Shown piece after piece: positions 45,259-53,638 of a DNA stretch of 64,000 bases; positions within the stretch are counted from its first letter, which is position 1; each line of letters begins with the position of its first letter. The DNA is taken from contig NZ_CP159835.1 in NCBI RefSeq assembly GCF_047731265.1, positions 496,001 to 560,000 of the forward strand, read 5' to 3'. The position numbers were made by a program, and so were the translations under genes. Source of the stretch: Patiriisocius sp047731265 (GTDB lineage: Bacteria; Bacteroidota; Bacteroidia; Flavobacteriales; Flavobacteriaceae). Under the pieces are notes generated by a model, which was given only the letters and a program-made list of their open reading frames with translations, was not told where the DNA came from and made no database searches.

Positions 45259-46338
45259 TCAAAAGATCATGTTTTTCTGGTGATTTATAGATTCTTGGTG
45301 AATTGCTTTATAAATTCTTAGGATAAATTCTTCACTTAACTTGTGTTCTTCGCCTTCTAATATCATTTTTCCCAAAACCTCATTCCAGCGTTTTGTTTGT
45401 AAAATAGAAACGTTATTCTTCTTTTTTAACAAGCCTATATCATCTGCAATTTTCATTCGCTTACCCAAGGTTTCTAAAAGTTGGTGATCCATCACGTCAA
45501 TTTTAGTCCTTAAAGTGTTTAGTTTGTTATTATATTCTATTTGATCTCCTTCTTCCACTCTAATTCTTAAATCTACCGTCATTTGATCTAGACTGGCTGG
45601 CGTAATTTGCTGTGCAGCATCACTCCAAGCACTATCTGGATCATAATGAGTCTCTACCATAAGCCCATCATAGTTTAAATCTAACCCTGTTTGGCATAGA
45701 TCAAAAATAAGATCGCGTCTCCCTGCAATGTGTGATGGATCGAGTATTAGCGGTAAATCTGGAAACTTATTTTGAAGATCAATAGGTATTTGCCATTCTG
45801 GATTGTTGCGATATGTATTCTTCTCATAGGTTGAAAAACCTCTATGAATAACCCCCAAATTTTTAACTCCAGCTTCATAAAAACGTTCCACTGCTCCCAG
45901 CCACAATGCTAAATCTGGATTCACAGGATTTTTAATAAGCACCACTTTATCGGTGCCTTTTAAAGCATCTGCAATTTCTTGTACTATAAATGGCGAAACT
46001 GTGGTACGAGCTCCAACCCACAAAATATCAACATCATGCTTTAAGGCCAAATCCACATGCGTTGCATTCGCAACTTCTGTAGTGGTGAGCATACCTGTTT
46101 CTTCTTTTGCCTTTTGCAACCATTTTAAACCCAATGCTCCCACACCTTCAAAATTACCGGGACGTGTACGTGGTTTCCAAATACCTGCGCGCAAAACAGT
46201 GGCATCTGTATCTTTTAATTGGTGTGCAATTTTAAGCACTTGTCCTTCTGTTTCTGCACTGCAAGGGCCAGCTATTACTAATGGATGGGCTAATTCCATA
46301 TCATTTAACCACGTGCGTAAATTTTTGTTATTCTGCAT
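45259..46338 (-). CDS. Bifunctional DAHP synthase / chorismate mutase type II
   Basis: A 359-residue fusion. Residues 1-260 are a type I-beta DAHP synthase (VIAGPCSAETEGQVL, GIWKPRTRPGNFEGVG, ILWVGARTTVSPFIVQ, LILDPSHIAGRRD), which makes the first shikimate-pathway intermediate from PEP and erythrose-4-phosphate. Residues ~265-359 are an AroQ-type chorismate mutase (LNTLRTKIDVMDHQLLETLGKR, ILQTKRWNEVL). The enzyme thus covers the entry to aromatic synthesis and the branch to prephenate. Start overlaps pheA by 11 bases. In related genomes an aminotransferase and prephenate dehydrogenase are often nearby; neither is here. Confidence 0.95.
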   Translation of the reverse strand: MQNNKNLRTWLNDMELAHPLVIAGPCSAETEGQVLKIAHQLKDTDATVLRAGIWKPRTRPGNFEGVGALGLKWLQKAKEETGMLTTTEVANATHVDLALKHDVDILWVGARTTVSPFIVQEIADALKGTDKVVLIKNPVNPDLALWLGAVERFYEAGVKNLGVIHRGFSTYEKNTYRNNPEWQIPIDLQNKFPDLPLILDPSHIAGRRDLIFDLCQTGLDLNYDGLMVETHYDPDSAWSDAAQQITPASLDQMTVDLRIRVEEGDQIEYNNKLNTLRTKIDVMDHQLLETLGKRMKIADDIGLLKKKNNVSILQTKRWNEVLGKMILEGEEHKLSEEFILRIYKAIHQESINHQKNMIF

Positions 46339-47203
46339 AGTTCAGTTCTTTTTCTTTTGAAATTGTAAAAGTATTGTTTTCTAAATTTTGTTTGTAGGTT
46401 CCTAGTATTTTTAATTCACTAGTCGCTTTTTTAAGCATCATAATAACCTCTTGAAATAGTGTATAATCTTCAAATAATACATCTATAAAAAAAGCATATT
46501 GCCAAGGCTTACCTTGGATTGGAAAAGATTGAATTTTAGTCAAATTAATACCAAAAGTACCCAGAAGTTGCAATACGTTTGACAAACTTCCAATTTCGTG
46601 ATTGAGTTCAAATTTTAAGGATGCCTTGTTTACATCACTCTCAATATTTGAATTTTTTCCTAGAATCACAAAGCGTGTTTTGTTTTCTTTTATGGTTTGT
46701 ATTTTACTGTCTAAAATTGTCAAACCATATTTTTCTGCAACTTGTTTCCCTGCAATTGCCGCCACATTTTTGAGCCCCAATTCTTTAATCCTCTTAGCCT
46801 CAGACGCAGTGTCTTTTCCTTCGATAATCTTACAATGCGGCTGCAAACGTTGAAGATATTCTGTACACTGTTGTAGTGCTACAGGATGTGAATGCACCTC
46901 ATCAATATCGTGAATGGTTTGTCCAGGAATTGCCATCATATACATGTCTATGGTGAGAAATGTTTCGCCTAAAATTTTAAAATTTCCGTGGTCAATCAAA
47001 TTATAATTGGGCAGTATTGATCCCGCGATAGTATTTTCTATAGCGATGACACCAAGATCTGCTTTATTTTCTTCAATTGCTAAAGTCACATTTTTAAAGG
47101 AATTACACGGTACTAAGGTAAATGCTGTTTCGGGGAATAACTGCTGCACAGCCATGTCGTGAAAAGAACTTTCGATACCTTGAATTGCGATTTTTAAACT
47201 CAT
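46328..47203 (-). CDS. pheA: Prephenate dehydratase with ACT domain
   Basis: Converts prephenate to phenylpyruvate, the committed step to phenylalanine. It is 291 residues. The catalytic domain (1-180) has IAIQGIESSFHDMAVQ, VIAIENTIAGSILPNYNL and DTASEAKRIKELG. The C-terminal ACT domain (about 195-275) includes LNHEIGSLSNVLQLLGTFGINLTKIQSFP, the Phe-binding ESRP-like region in variant form. First structural gene after the attenuator leader, so it is likely controlled by the supply of charged aromatic tRNAs as well as by Phe feedback. Confidence 0.95.
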   Translation of the reverse strand: MSLKIAIQGIESSFHDMAVQQLFPETAFTLVPCNSFKNVTLAIEENKADLGVIAIENTIAGSILPNYNLIDHGNFKILGETFLTIDMYMMAIPGQTIHDIDEVHSHPVALQQCTEYLQRLQPHCKIIEGKDTASEAKRIKELGLKNVAAIAGKQVAEKYGLTILDSKIQTIKENKTRFVILGKNSNIESDVNKASLKFELNHEIGSLSNVLQLLGTFGINLTKIQSFPIQGKPWQYAFFIDVLFEDYTLFQEVIMMLKKATSELKILGTYKQNLENNTFTISKEKELNYAE

Positions 47204-47220
47204 AATTTTAAAATTTGGAT

Positions 47221-47251
47221 AAAAAAAATCCCGAACATTTTGTTCGGGATT
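47221..47251 (-). terminator. Attenuator terminator before pheA
   Basis: On the minus strand a perfect 10-bp stem AATCCCGAAC/GTTCGGGATT with loop AAAAT is followed by a run of T residues ending 18 bases before the pheA ATG. It lies inside the pheA leader, downstream of the leader peptide stop codon, so it must act as a conditional terminator and not as the end of an upstream gene. Confidence 0.88.
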
Positions 47252-47274
47252 AAATATGATATGTATTAAATTAA

Positions 47275-47346
47275 CTACACAAACAATCCCGATTTCTCTT
47301 TAAAGTAGAAATACCAGAAATTAAAAAATGTAGTGTTATATGTCAT
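47275..47346 (-). CDS. Aromatic-rich leader peptide of the pheA attenuator
   Basis: A 23-codon reading frame (ATG to TAG) on the minus strand, 71 bases upstream of the pheA ATG, too short for standard gene finders. It contains FFNFWYFYF: over the whole peptide six Phe, three Tyr and one Trp. The last codons (Ser-Gly-Leu) contain TCGGGATT (complement of 47285-47292), which can pair with AATCCCGA, the 5' arm of the terminator. Stalling at Phe/Tyr/Trp codons would leave this arm free to form an antiterminator; a ribosome reaching the stop codon would mask it and allow termination. This is the classic amino-acid attenuation layout. Function is inferred from the sequence. Confidence 0.87.
   Translation of the reverse strand: MTYNTTFFNFWYFYFKEKSGLFV
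47285..47292 (-). promoter_or_regulatory. Antiterminator arm of the pheA leader
   Basis: TCGGGATT on the minus strand is complementary to AATCCCGA at the start of the terminator stem (8 bp plus a G-U pair). It overlaps the final codons of the leader peptide, 8 bases before its stop codon, where a ribosome finishing translation would cover it. Confidence 0.8.
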
Positions 47347-47364
47347 TGCTTATAATATGTGTAA

Positions 47365-47394
47365 CGAAACTAGAAAAAAAATTCTTGTAAACAA
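47365..47394 (-). promoter_or_regulatory. Promoter of the pheA operon leader
   Basis: On the minus strand TTG (47394-47392), a 19-base spacer and TAGTTTCG (47372-47365, one mismatch to TAnnTTTG) form a Bacteroidota-type promoter. Transcription would start near 47358, about a dozen bases before the leader peptide ATG. Confidence 0.6.
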
Positions 47395-47465
47395 TGCTTT
47401 TTTCAGTATTATTTTTTTAAACTAAAATTATTACTTATTTGTTAGTCATTTAATAGTCTTCTCAC

Positions 47466-47473
47466 TAATTTTG
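47466..47473 (+). promoter_or_regulatory. -7 box before gldA
   Basis: TAATTTTG matches TAnnTTTG, 17 bases before the gldA ATG. TTTG at 47438-47441 is a possible but distant -33 element. Confidence 0.5.
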
Positions 47474-47490
47474 AAATAGATACAACACCA

Positions 47491-48399
47491 ATGTCAATAG
47501 AAGTTAAAAACATTAATAAGACCTACGGAAAACAAAACGCCCTTAACGATGTTTCATTTAATATTGAAAGCGGAGAAATTGTTGGGTTTTTAGGCCCAAA
47601 CGGTGCAGGAAAATCTACCTTAATGAAAATCCTAACAACCTTTCTACCTACTACCGAAGGTATTGCCATTGTAAATGGTTTTGATGTAGTATTAGAACCT
47701 AAGAGGGTTCAAAAAAATGTTGGATATCTTCCAGAACACAATCCGCTTTATTTAGAAATGTACGTTCGTGAGTATTTAGAATTTAATGCAAACGTTCACA
47801 AAATAGCAACTTCTGAAATAGAAAAAGTTATTTCACAAACAGGATTAGCATCTGAAGCTCATAAAAAAATACACGAATTATCTAAAGGGTATAGACAGCG
47901 CGTAGGATTGGCAAATGCATTATTGCATGATCCTCAAGTTTTAATTCTTGATGAACCTACAACGGGATTAGACCCTAATCAATTGGTTGAAATTAGAGCC
48001 TTAATTAAAGGCTTAGGAGGCAAAGAAAAAGGAAAGACAATTTTGCTTTCCACACACATCATGCAAGAAGTAGAAGCTATGTGCGACCGGGTTATTATCA
48101 TTAATGAAGGACGTATTGTTCTGGATAAAAAATTAAAAGAACTTACTGAAAGCAAACAACAAATTATTGAAGTTGAATTTGATTATAGAGTCGAAGAAGT
48201 GGCATTGCAAAAAATCAATAATGTCTCTAAAGTTGAAAATTCAAAGGGTTTTGCATATCAGATTTATTGTGATACCGAAAAGGATATGCGCGGTGATGTT
48301 TTTGATTTCGCCCACGACAACGGACTAAAAATATTACAGTTACACAAAAAGAACCCCACTTTAGAAAAGCTATTTATTGAATTAACTAGTCAAAAATAA
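47491..48399 (+). CDS. gldA: Gliding motility ABC transporter ATP-binding subunit GldA
   Basis: Cytoplasmic ATPase of the GldA/GldF/GldG ABC transporter, which is required for gliding in F. johnsoniae. It is 302 residues. Walker A GFLGPNGAGKSTLMK (about residue 32), Q-loop in VGYLPEHNPLYLEM, signature ELSKGYRQRVGLANALL (about 132), Walker B VLILDEPTTGLDP and H-switch LLSTHIMQEVEAM are all present. Close similarity to the remembered GldA sequence and flavobacterial context support the specific name; gldF and gldG are not in this window. It is divergent from pheA. Confidence 0.9.
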   Translation: MSIEVKNINKTYGKQNALNDVSFNIESGEIVGFLGPNGAGKSTLMKILTTFLPTTEGIAIVNGFDVVLEPKRVQKNVGYLPEHNPLYLEMYVREYLEFNANVHKIATSEIEKVISQTGLASEAHKKIHELSKGYRQRVGLANALLHDPQVLILDEPTTGLDPNQLVEIRALIKGLGGKEKGKTILLSTHIMQEVEAMCDRVIIINEGRIVLDKKLKELTESKQQIIEVEFDYRVEEVALQKINNVSKVENSKGFAYQIYCDTEKDMRGDVFDFAHDNGLKILQLHKKNPTLEKLFIELTSQK

Positions 48400-49085
48400 A
48401 CGGTCCGATATATGCTTCTACCTCAATAACTGGAGGTGCATTTTTTGAAATTACATGCCCTACACTCACAAAAGAACCTCGAATAGATTGTTGTAGATTT
48501 ACGACAAAATCGCTACTATTTCGATGAAAAAAAATCAAATCTTCTATAATCAACTCTGGCGCGCTAACTGCTCCATTACCACCATAAAACCTAAAATATG
48601 ATGGAGCAGCAGTTCCTTTTAAATAGTATCTAGAAAGACCGTTATACACAATTGAGGGGTTCTGCACAAAGAGTTCAATCTCAAAATCCCCGTTTGTATT
48701 TTCAATATCTTCTTCTCCTTGATCTTCGCTAATCAATGCTAAATTAGGATGTTTTAAAGCTCCTATACTTTTTATAGGAAATCCAGAATCAGTTCTAATT
48801 TCTGAAATATTAGGACCCGTAATAGTTACAGCAGTAATACCATAATCACGTATTAAATTATAGTTGTTATTATTTGAAGTTGATTATCAACCAACTTCAA
48901 ATCAATGGCTGGTAGTAAATTTTCTCCTGTTTCTAGGGTAACAAGTTGTTGGGCTCCCTGTTTTATATATAAGCGTATTTGTTTTCTTACCAATATTTTA
49001 TAAAAATCTAAAACCGTAACTTGAGTTTCGATTATGGCACCAGATGTTTGTAAACAATCTATGGCATTTCTAGAATTACAGTTTA
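48386..49085 (-). pseudogene. Decayed second copy of the DUF2807 gene
   Basis: This stretch encodes, in at least two frames, a protein similar to the intact DUF2807 gene at 49322. NCNSRNAIDCLQTSGAIIE matches DSENSSDCFQAAGSII, and after a frame change near 48868 NLIRDYGITAVTITGP matches NFVRDYGITVATVITP. The C-terminal part ends ISKNAPPVIEVEAYIGPFIFD against ISVNRPPLVDVQELFTGKLIFE. The signal peptide and first ~25 codons are missing and are replaced by the start of a lipid A deacylase-like gene. The 3' end overlaps the gldA stop region. Confidence 0.85.
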
Positions 49086-49302
49086 CCAAGTTTTATTCCC
49101 ATATGTTTTTTTATACAAGGCAATAGATAATCCTCTAGGATGACCAAGTATTAAATGAGATAAATCTGGATTGTGTTTTATAATATTTCCGTAAAAGTAA
49201 TCTGCGTCAATAGCATAAAATTTTTTGATGAAGAAATGGTCGTGTCTTGAGCCCTTATAGGGCTATAAATAAAGAGCAAGCAAGTAATATACTGTATTTC
49301 AT
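49083..49302 (-). pseudogene. Truncated 5' remnant of a lipid A deacylase-like gene
   Basis: An ATG with a signal-like start (MKYSILLACSLFIAL) runs into a stop. After frame changes the sequence reads FYAIDADYFYGNIIKHN and DLSHLILGHPRGLSIALYKK, matching SLDSNYFYGSILQHNKDISHLIKGHPEGLILGYSRK of the intact gene at 50091. Similarity stops at TYGNKTW, where the sequence passes straight into the DUF2807 remnant. About 300 codons of the first gene and the start of the second have been lost in one deletion. Confidence 0.85.
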
Positions 49303-49321
49303 ACCAAATAGCGCGCTTACT

Positions 49322-50086
49322 TTATTCGAAAATTAGTTTTCCTGTAAACAACTCTTGAACATCAACTAAAGGAGGTCTATTTACTGAAATAATATCACCA
49401 GTACCTAAAATCCCCCCTCTAATTTCTTGTAGTGGATTGACTATCATTTTATTTGCACTTCTAGAAAACACATTTAGCTTATTTACACGAAGATGCCTGC
49501 CTTCAAGTCTTGGATTTTCATCATCAAACCTAAAGAGTCCCAAATTAACATCACCTGAAAGAAAAAACACACTCTGACCATTTGCAAAGACAGACAACTC
49601 TTCACAAGCCAAATTCATATAAAAATCACCTCCTTTTCTAGGGCTTTCTACAACGACTGAGGTATTACTTTGAAGTATTAACTCTGGAAAAACCAAGCGT
49701 CCTCTGCCTATTACATCATAGCTAGAAGCATTTAGTATTTTTTTTAAGTCTGGAGTAATAACTGTTGCTACTGTTATTCCATAATCTCTGACAAAATTAC
49801 AGCTATTTGTATCTTTAATAATTAATATCTCACCAGCGACAACAACCTCAACATCATTTAACAAGTTTTCTCCAGACTCAATTTTCACCTCTTGGATGGG
49901 ACCTTGTTCTACAATAAGTGTTACTTCTCCTTCAATTTGAATTTGAGTAAATGCTTCAGTAGGCACTGTAATTTGAATAATACTACCAGCTGCTTGAAAG
50001 CAATCGCTACTATTCTCTGAATCACATCCTAGAACCGCAACTAGTACGGCACAAAAATATAGGTATCTACTGTGTTTAAATTTCAT
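49322..50086 (-). CDS. DUF2807 (putative auto-transporter adhesin head) lipoprotein
   Basis: A 254-residue exported protein. The N-terminus ends in a lipobox (VLVAVLGCDS, Cys about residue 21), so it is probably a lipoprotein. The rest is repeating beta structure typical of the GIN/DUF2807 fold (VTLIVEQGPIQEVKIESGENLL, ASSYDVIGRGRLVFPEL, LGLFRFDDENPRLEG). No enzymatic motif is seen. It follows the lipid A deacylase-like gene by 4 bases in an apparent two-gene operon, which is partly duplicated immediately downstream. Confidence 0.85.
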   Translation of the reverse strand: MKFKHSRYLYFCAVLVAVLGCDSENSSDCFQAAGSIIQITVPTEAFTQIQIEGEVTLIVEQGPIQEVKIESGENLLNDVEVVVAGEILIIKDTNSCNFVRDYGITVATVITPDLKKILNASSYDVIGRGRLVFPELILQSNTSVVVESPRKGGDFYMNLACEELSVFANGQSVFFLSGDVNLGLFRFDDENPRLEGRHLRVNKLNVFSRSANKMIVNPLQEIRGGILGTGDIISVNRPPLVDVQELFTGKLIFE

Positions 50087-50090
50087 TGCT

Positions 50091-51185
50091 TTAAATTCTA
50101 ATTCCTACTCCAAACTCTACAGCCTCTGCCTTTGCGGCATGCGTTTTTAAGGTTATGGCTCCGAAAATATTTTTTGTAAAATAATATTTTAATCCTAGTC
50201 TTAAATAAACCCTACCCTCAAATTTATATGGATAATAGGCGTAGTAACCTACTTGTGTCAACAATGATAGTTTATTTATGTGTAACTCATGACCAACAAA
50301 AACCCCTACCCGCCGGTAATCTTCCTCTCCAGTGGAATTACTGCTTGGAAATGCTACCGCTTCATAATCTATTTGGGTTTCTAAAAATTTAGAATTGAAA
50401 TATTCTGCACCTAATTGAATAGAACTTTTACGACCCAAACGTTTATCTGCATAGGCAGAAACAATCCAGAATGGTCGTTGCCCTAAACCAATATAATCAC
50501 TTTCATTAATCCCTCCTCTTAACACTAAATTAAAATGTATCGGCTCCGTGATTTTAGGTAAACTATCCTTTTTAGTATAATTCCTAGGGGTATCAGCATC
50601 TATTTCATAAGTCATCCCAAGGTTTGCTGTAATGGAATTTGTACTGGAATTTGGTGATTTAAAGCTCGCGTTTGAATAATGAACTAATGTAAGTCCAGCC
50701 TGTATCCCAAAACCTTTAAAGATATTACGCTTCGTATAATTTAGCATTATATAACTAGATCCAGAAAGTGCACTTCCATAGGCGTTATTTTTAAAATTTG
50801 TATCCTCATCATAAGGATTAGTCATGTAAGAAATCCCCGTTGCCAGCCGTAGCATTATGTTACGTTTCAAAAAATAAAAATTGTAATGACCATAAAGACC
50901 TAAAGCATTTCCTAAAACATTGTAGTTACTGTCTTGGAACAACAATGAATAACCGTAATCTGGGTAATTGAACGCTTGCTCCCAATCATTTTCGCCATAC
51001 GTTTTGCGACTGTACCCCAAAATAAGACCTTCTGGATGGCCTTTAATCAAATGAGATATATCTTTATTATGCTGTAAAATGCTGCCATAGAAATAATTAG
51101 AATCCAAAGAAAAATTTGAGATTGGCTCTTGCCCAAAACTGAAAATACTATATAAAAAAAATGTAAAAAACAGTTTTCTGAACAT
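50091..51185 (-). CDS. Lipid A 3-O-deacylase (PagL)-like outer-membrane protein
   Basis: A 364-residue protein starting at MFRKLFFTFFLYSIFSFGQ (signal peptide; a start 18 bases upstream is possible). It is usually labelled acyloxyacyl hydrolase in Bacteroidota. The PagL-like His-x-Ser-Asn motif appears as LVHYSNASFKSPN (about residue 166), with a candidate catalytic Glu in GMTYEIDAD. Alternating strands ending in VEFGVGIRI fit an outer-membrane barrel. The likely role is trimming acyl chains from lipid A. Enzyme activity is inferred from family. Confidence 0.8.
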   Translation of the reverse strand: MFRKLFFTFFLYSIFSFGQEPISNFSLDSNYFYGSILQHNKDISHLIKGHPEGLILGYSRKTYGENDWEQAFNYPDYGYSLLFQDSNYNVLGNALGLYGHYNFYFLKRNIMLRLATGISYMTNPYDEDTNFKNNAYGSALSGSSYIMLNYTKRNIFKGFGIQAGLTLVHYSNASFKSPNSSTNSITANLGMTYEIDADTPRNYTKKDSLPKITEPIHFNLVLRGGINESDYIGLGQRPFWIVSAYADKRLGRKSSIQLGAEYFNSKFLETQIDYEAVAFPSSNSTGEEDYRRVGVFVGHELHINKLSLLTQVGYYAYYPYKFEGRVYLRLGLKYYFTKNIFGAITLKTHAAKAEAVEFGVGIRI

Positions 51186-51214
51186 AAACACAAATAAAAG
51201 CAATTTGAAACATT

Positions 51215-52156
51215 TTAAAAAGGCAAATTTGACAAATCAACATTGCCTCCTGATAAAATAATACCTACTTTTTTGTTTCTGAAATGTTTTGGCTCTCTTA
51301 GAATGGCGGCTAGGGGTACCGCGCAAGAAGCTTCAATTATTATTTTTAATCGTTCCCACTGTAACCGCATGGCCTGTATTATCTCTTCTTCTTCTACGCG
51401 TATTATTTCTGAAACCAACGCTTTTATAATTGGGAAGTTATTATCACCCAAATGTGTTCTCAATCCGTCTGCTAGTGTTTTTGTAGTTTCATTATATTCA
51501 ATCCTTCCAGACTTCAAAGACCTGTATGCATCGTCCACAGCAAAAGGTTCTCCTGCAAACGTTTTACAATTAGCTCCATAATAATGTGCCGCCAAGGCCG
51601 TGCCAGCTAGCAAGCCTCCACCGCCTACTGGAGCCACTATAACATTTAAATCTGGGTGTTGTTTTAATAATTCTATTGCTGCAGTACCTTGTCCTAAAAT
51701 AACCTCCATATTATTTGATGGATGTAAAAATGTAGCGCCTGTTTTATCCTGAATTTCTTTAGCTGTTCTTTCTCTCCCTTCTAAAGTAGGAAGTGATTGC
51801 GTAATCATACCTCCGTAACTTGCCACTGCTTCTTTTTTTACTTGTGGCGCATTGGAAGGCATCACAATATATGCTGGAATGTTTAGGTTTTTTGATGCTA
51901 AAGAAACTGCTTGCGCAAAGTTACCCGAACTATGGGTCACGACTCCTCGTTTTTTTTGTTCTTCAGATAATTGGAGTAGAGCATTAACAGCACCTCTCAT
52001 TTTAAAAGCACCCATTTTTTGAAAATTCTCACATTTAAAAAACAACTCAGCACCAGTAAGTTCATTTAATAATCTCGATGTAAAAACAGGAGTTTGATGG
52101 ACATGAGGAAGCACCCTATTGTAGGCTTCTTCAACAACTTTTTTTAATGGAATCAT
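51215..52156 (-). CDS. Threonine/serine dehydratase-like PLP enzyme
   Basis: Fold-type II PLP enzyme of 313 residues. The Schiff-base lysine is in GAFKMRGAVNAL (about residue 52), the substrate-binding loop is SSGNFAQAVS (about 76) and the phosphate-binding glycine loop is PVGGGGLLAG (about 175). A C-terminal SGGNVDLSNL closes the protein. There is no ACT-like regulatory domain, so it is a catabolic threonine/serine dehydratase or serine racemase and not the biosynthetic IlvA. Substrate cannot be decided from sequence alone. Confidence 0.88.
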   Translation of the reverse strand: MIPLKKVVEEAYNRVLPHVHQTPVFTSRLLNELTGAELFFKCENFQKMGAFKMRGAVNALLQLSEEQKKRGVVTHSSGNFAQAVSLASKNLNIPAYIVMPSNAPQVKKEAVASYGGMITQSLPTLEGRERTAKEIQDKTGATFLHPSNNMEVILGQGTAAIELLKQHPDLNVIVAPVGGGGLLAGTALAAHYYGANCKTFAGEPFAVDDAYRSLKSGRIEYNETTKTLADGLRTHLGDNNFPIIKALVSEIIRVEEEEIIQAMRLQWERLKIIIEASCAVPLAAILREPKHFRNKKVGIILSGGNVDLSNLPF

Positions 52157-52194
52157 ATTTTAAAATTATTAAAAAGAATGTAGTTGTTCTTTTC

Positions 52195-52611
52195 TTATTC
52201 TCCAGAAGCTAAATCTGCTAGGGTAGTACCTTCGTAAATCTTAAGGTTTTTATCTCTCACTTTAATCATAAAATGATGAATAGAACAGGAATCTTCATCT
52301 AAGCAATCATCGCATTTTTTGTAAAAATTGAGGCTTACACAAGGCACTAATGAGATGGGACCCTCAAGAACTCGATATACTTCAGCAATAGAAATATCGC
52401 TTGCAGCTTTTGCCAACATATAACCACCGCCTTTCCCTTTTTTTGAAGTAAGTATATCGTTTTTCCTCATCATAAGAAGAATACTCTCTAAAAACTTGAG
52501 TGAAATATTTTCTGCTCTGGCAATTTTTGAAATCTGAACTGGGACACCCTGATCTTGTTTTGATAGATACGCGAGTGCTTTTAGCCCGTATTTAGTTTTT
52601 CTTGAAAGCAT
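52195..52611 (-). CDS. Rrf2 family transcriptional regulator
   Basis: A 138-residue winged-helix regulator. N-terminal MLSRKTKYGLKALAYLSKQ and the wing segment ILTSKKGKGGGYML are typical. The cluster-binding cysteines are present (VPCVSLNFYKKCDDCLDEDSC, about residues 90-108), so it probably senses Fe-S status, redox or NO. It lies 12 bases downstream of the OsmC gene and may regulate that unit. Confidence 0.92.
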   Translation of the reverse strand: MLSRKTKYGLKALAYLSKQDQGVPVQISKIARAENISLKFLESILLMMRKNDILTSKKGKGGGYMLAKAASDISIAEVYRVLEGPISLVPCVSLNFYKKCDDCLDEDSCSIHHFMIKVRDKNLKIYEGTTLADLASGE

Positions 52612-52623
52612 GTCTTGAGGAGT

Positions 52624-53046
52624 TTACACAATTTTACTGCTATTTAACGTCATAGTATAAGAAATTTTCACACTATTTTCTAATGTTATCGAAACTGAAC
52701 AGTATTTTTCAAAACTCAGTGCCGCTGCTCTAATTGCTTTTTTAGGATCGATCTTTCCTTCTAAAAAAACATGAACAATGATGCTATTAAATGGTTTTGC
52801 TTCTTTAACTACTTCACGATCGCCAACCACCTCTATGTGATAGCTCTCAATTTCTTGTCGCTGTTTTTTTAAAATTGAAATCACATCAATTGCACTGCAA
52901 CCGCCCACTCCCATTAACAATAACTCCATAGGACTTGCTCCATAACTTAGTCCATCTACTTTAGAATCTATCATCACTGGAACACCGCTTGCACCTTTTG
53001 CCTCAAACAAAAAATTTGAGTTCTTTCTTTCTAAACTAACTTTCAT
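52624..53046 (-). CDS. OsmC family protein
   Basis: A 140-residue peroxidase-fold protein of the OsmC/Ohr superfamily, whose members reduce organic hydroperoxides with a cysteine pair. The segment GVGGCSAIDVISIL (Cys about residue 50) and EKYCSVSITLENSV (Cys about 123) give the two catalytic-site cysteines. It forms a probable operon with the Rrf2 regulator. Confidence 0.9.
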   Translation of the reverse strand: MKVSLERKNSNFLFEAKGASGVPVMIDSKVDGLSYGASPMELLLMGVGGCSAIDVISILKKQRQEIESYHIEVVGDREVVKEAKPFNSIIVHVFLEGKIDPKKAIRAAALSFEKYCSVSITLENSVKISYTMTLNSSKIV

Positions 53047-53167
53047 TTATTGATTTTTAAAATAAAATTTATTCAAGTATAAAATTATAAATTTATACTT
53101 CAAGAGTTCAACAATGTTTGAAGAATGTTTCAATAAATATTTTTAATACTGTCTTTTACTTGCTAAT

Positions 53168-53594
53168 TATAGGTGATTGCCCAAGAACTAACTGCGGGTT
53201 TCCTTGAAGCTTCCTTTGGAAACTATAAAGGGAGATCGCCAGTATCCTATGGTGTTCAAATACACATTGGCCTGTGGCGAAAAAGAACAAAAACAAGAAA
53301 GACTGTTCTCATTAAAAGAAATTGATGAAGATGCTGGAAAATATGTTCTTGATGAAAACAATGGCGTCATTCTTAATACAAAAGTGATCAACAACGAACT
53401 ACAATTGTTTATTTGAGGTTAGCGGAAATATGCTTACTAAATTCATAACCTTCTTTGAAAATCGTCTATTGTTTAAAATAACCTTCACCAAACTGGCGCA
53501 GAAGAACACAATTGGAGGTGTTTCTAAAGAAACTCCTGAAGTATTTTCATACCCAATCACAACAGTGCAACAAGCCGTACCTTTAAAGCAATAG
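53168..53594 (+). pseudogene. Frameshifted remnant of a small conserved protein
   Basis: Protein-like sequence in at least two frames. KGDRQYPMVFKYTLACGEKE continues to EDAGKYVLDENNGVILNTK and ends at a TGA (53414). One frame over, LFEVSGNMLTKFITFFENR runs on to YPITTVQQAVPLKQ and a TAG at 53592-53594. Just upstream ELTAGFLEASFGNYKG lies in a third frame. A single indel near 53405 would join the main parts. Similar proteins without assigned function seem to exist in Bacteroidota, but I cannot confirm this. No intact start is visible, so the gene is probably dead. Confidence 0.6.
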
Positions 53595-53620
53595 TATTTT
53601 CGATTTTTAAATTAAACCTG

Positions 53621-53628
53621 TACCTTTG
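53621..53628 (+). promoter_or_regulatory. -7 box before the metK riboswitch
   Basis: TACCTTTG matches TAnnTTTG and lies 10 bases before the first riboswitch stem, so the transcript would begin right at the aptamer. Confidence 0.6.
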
Positions 53629-53638
53629 GCTCCAATCT

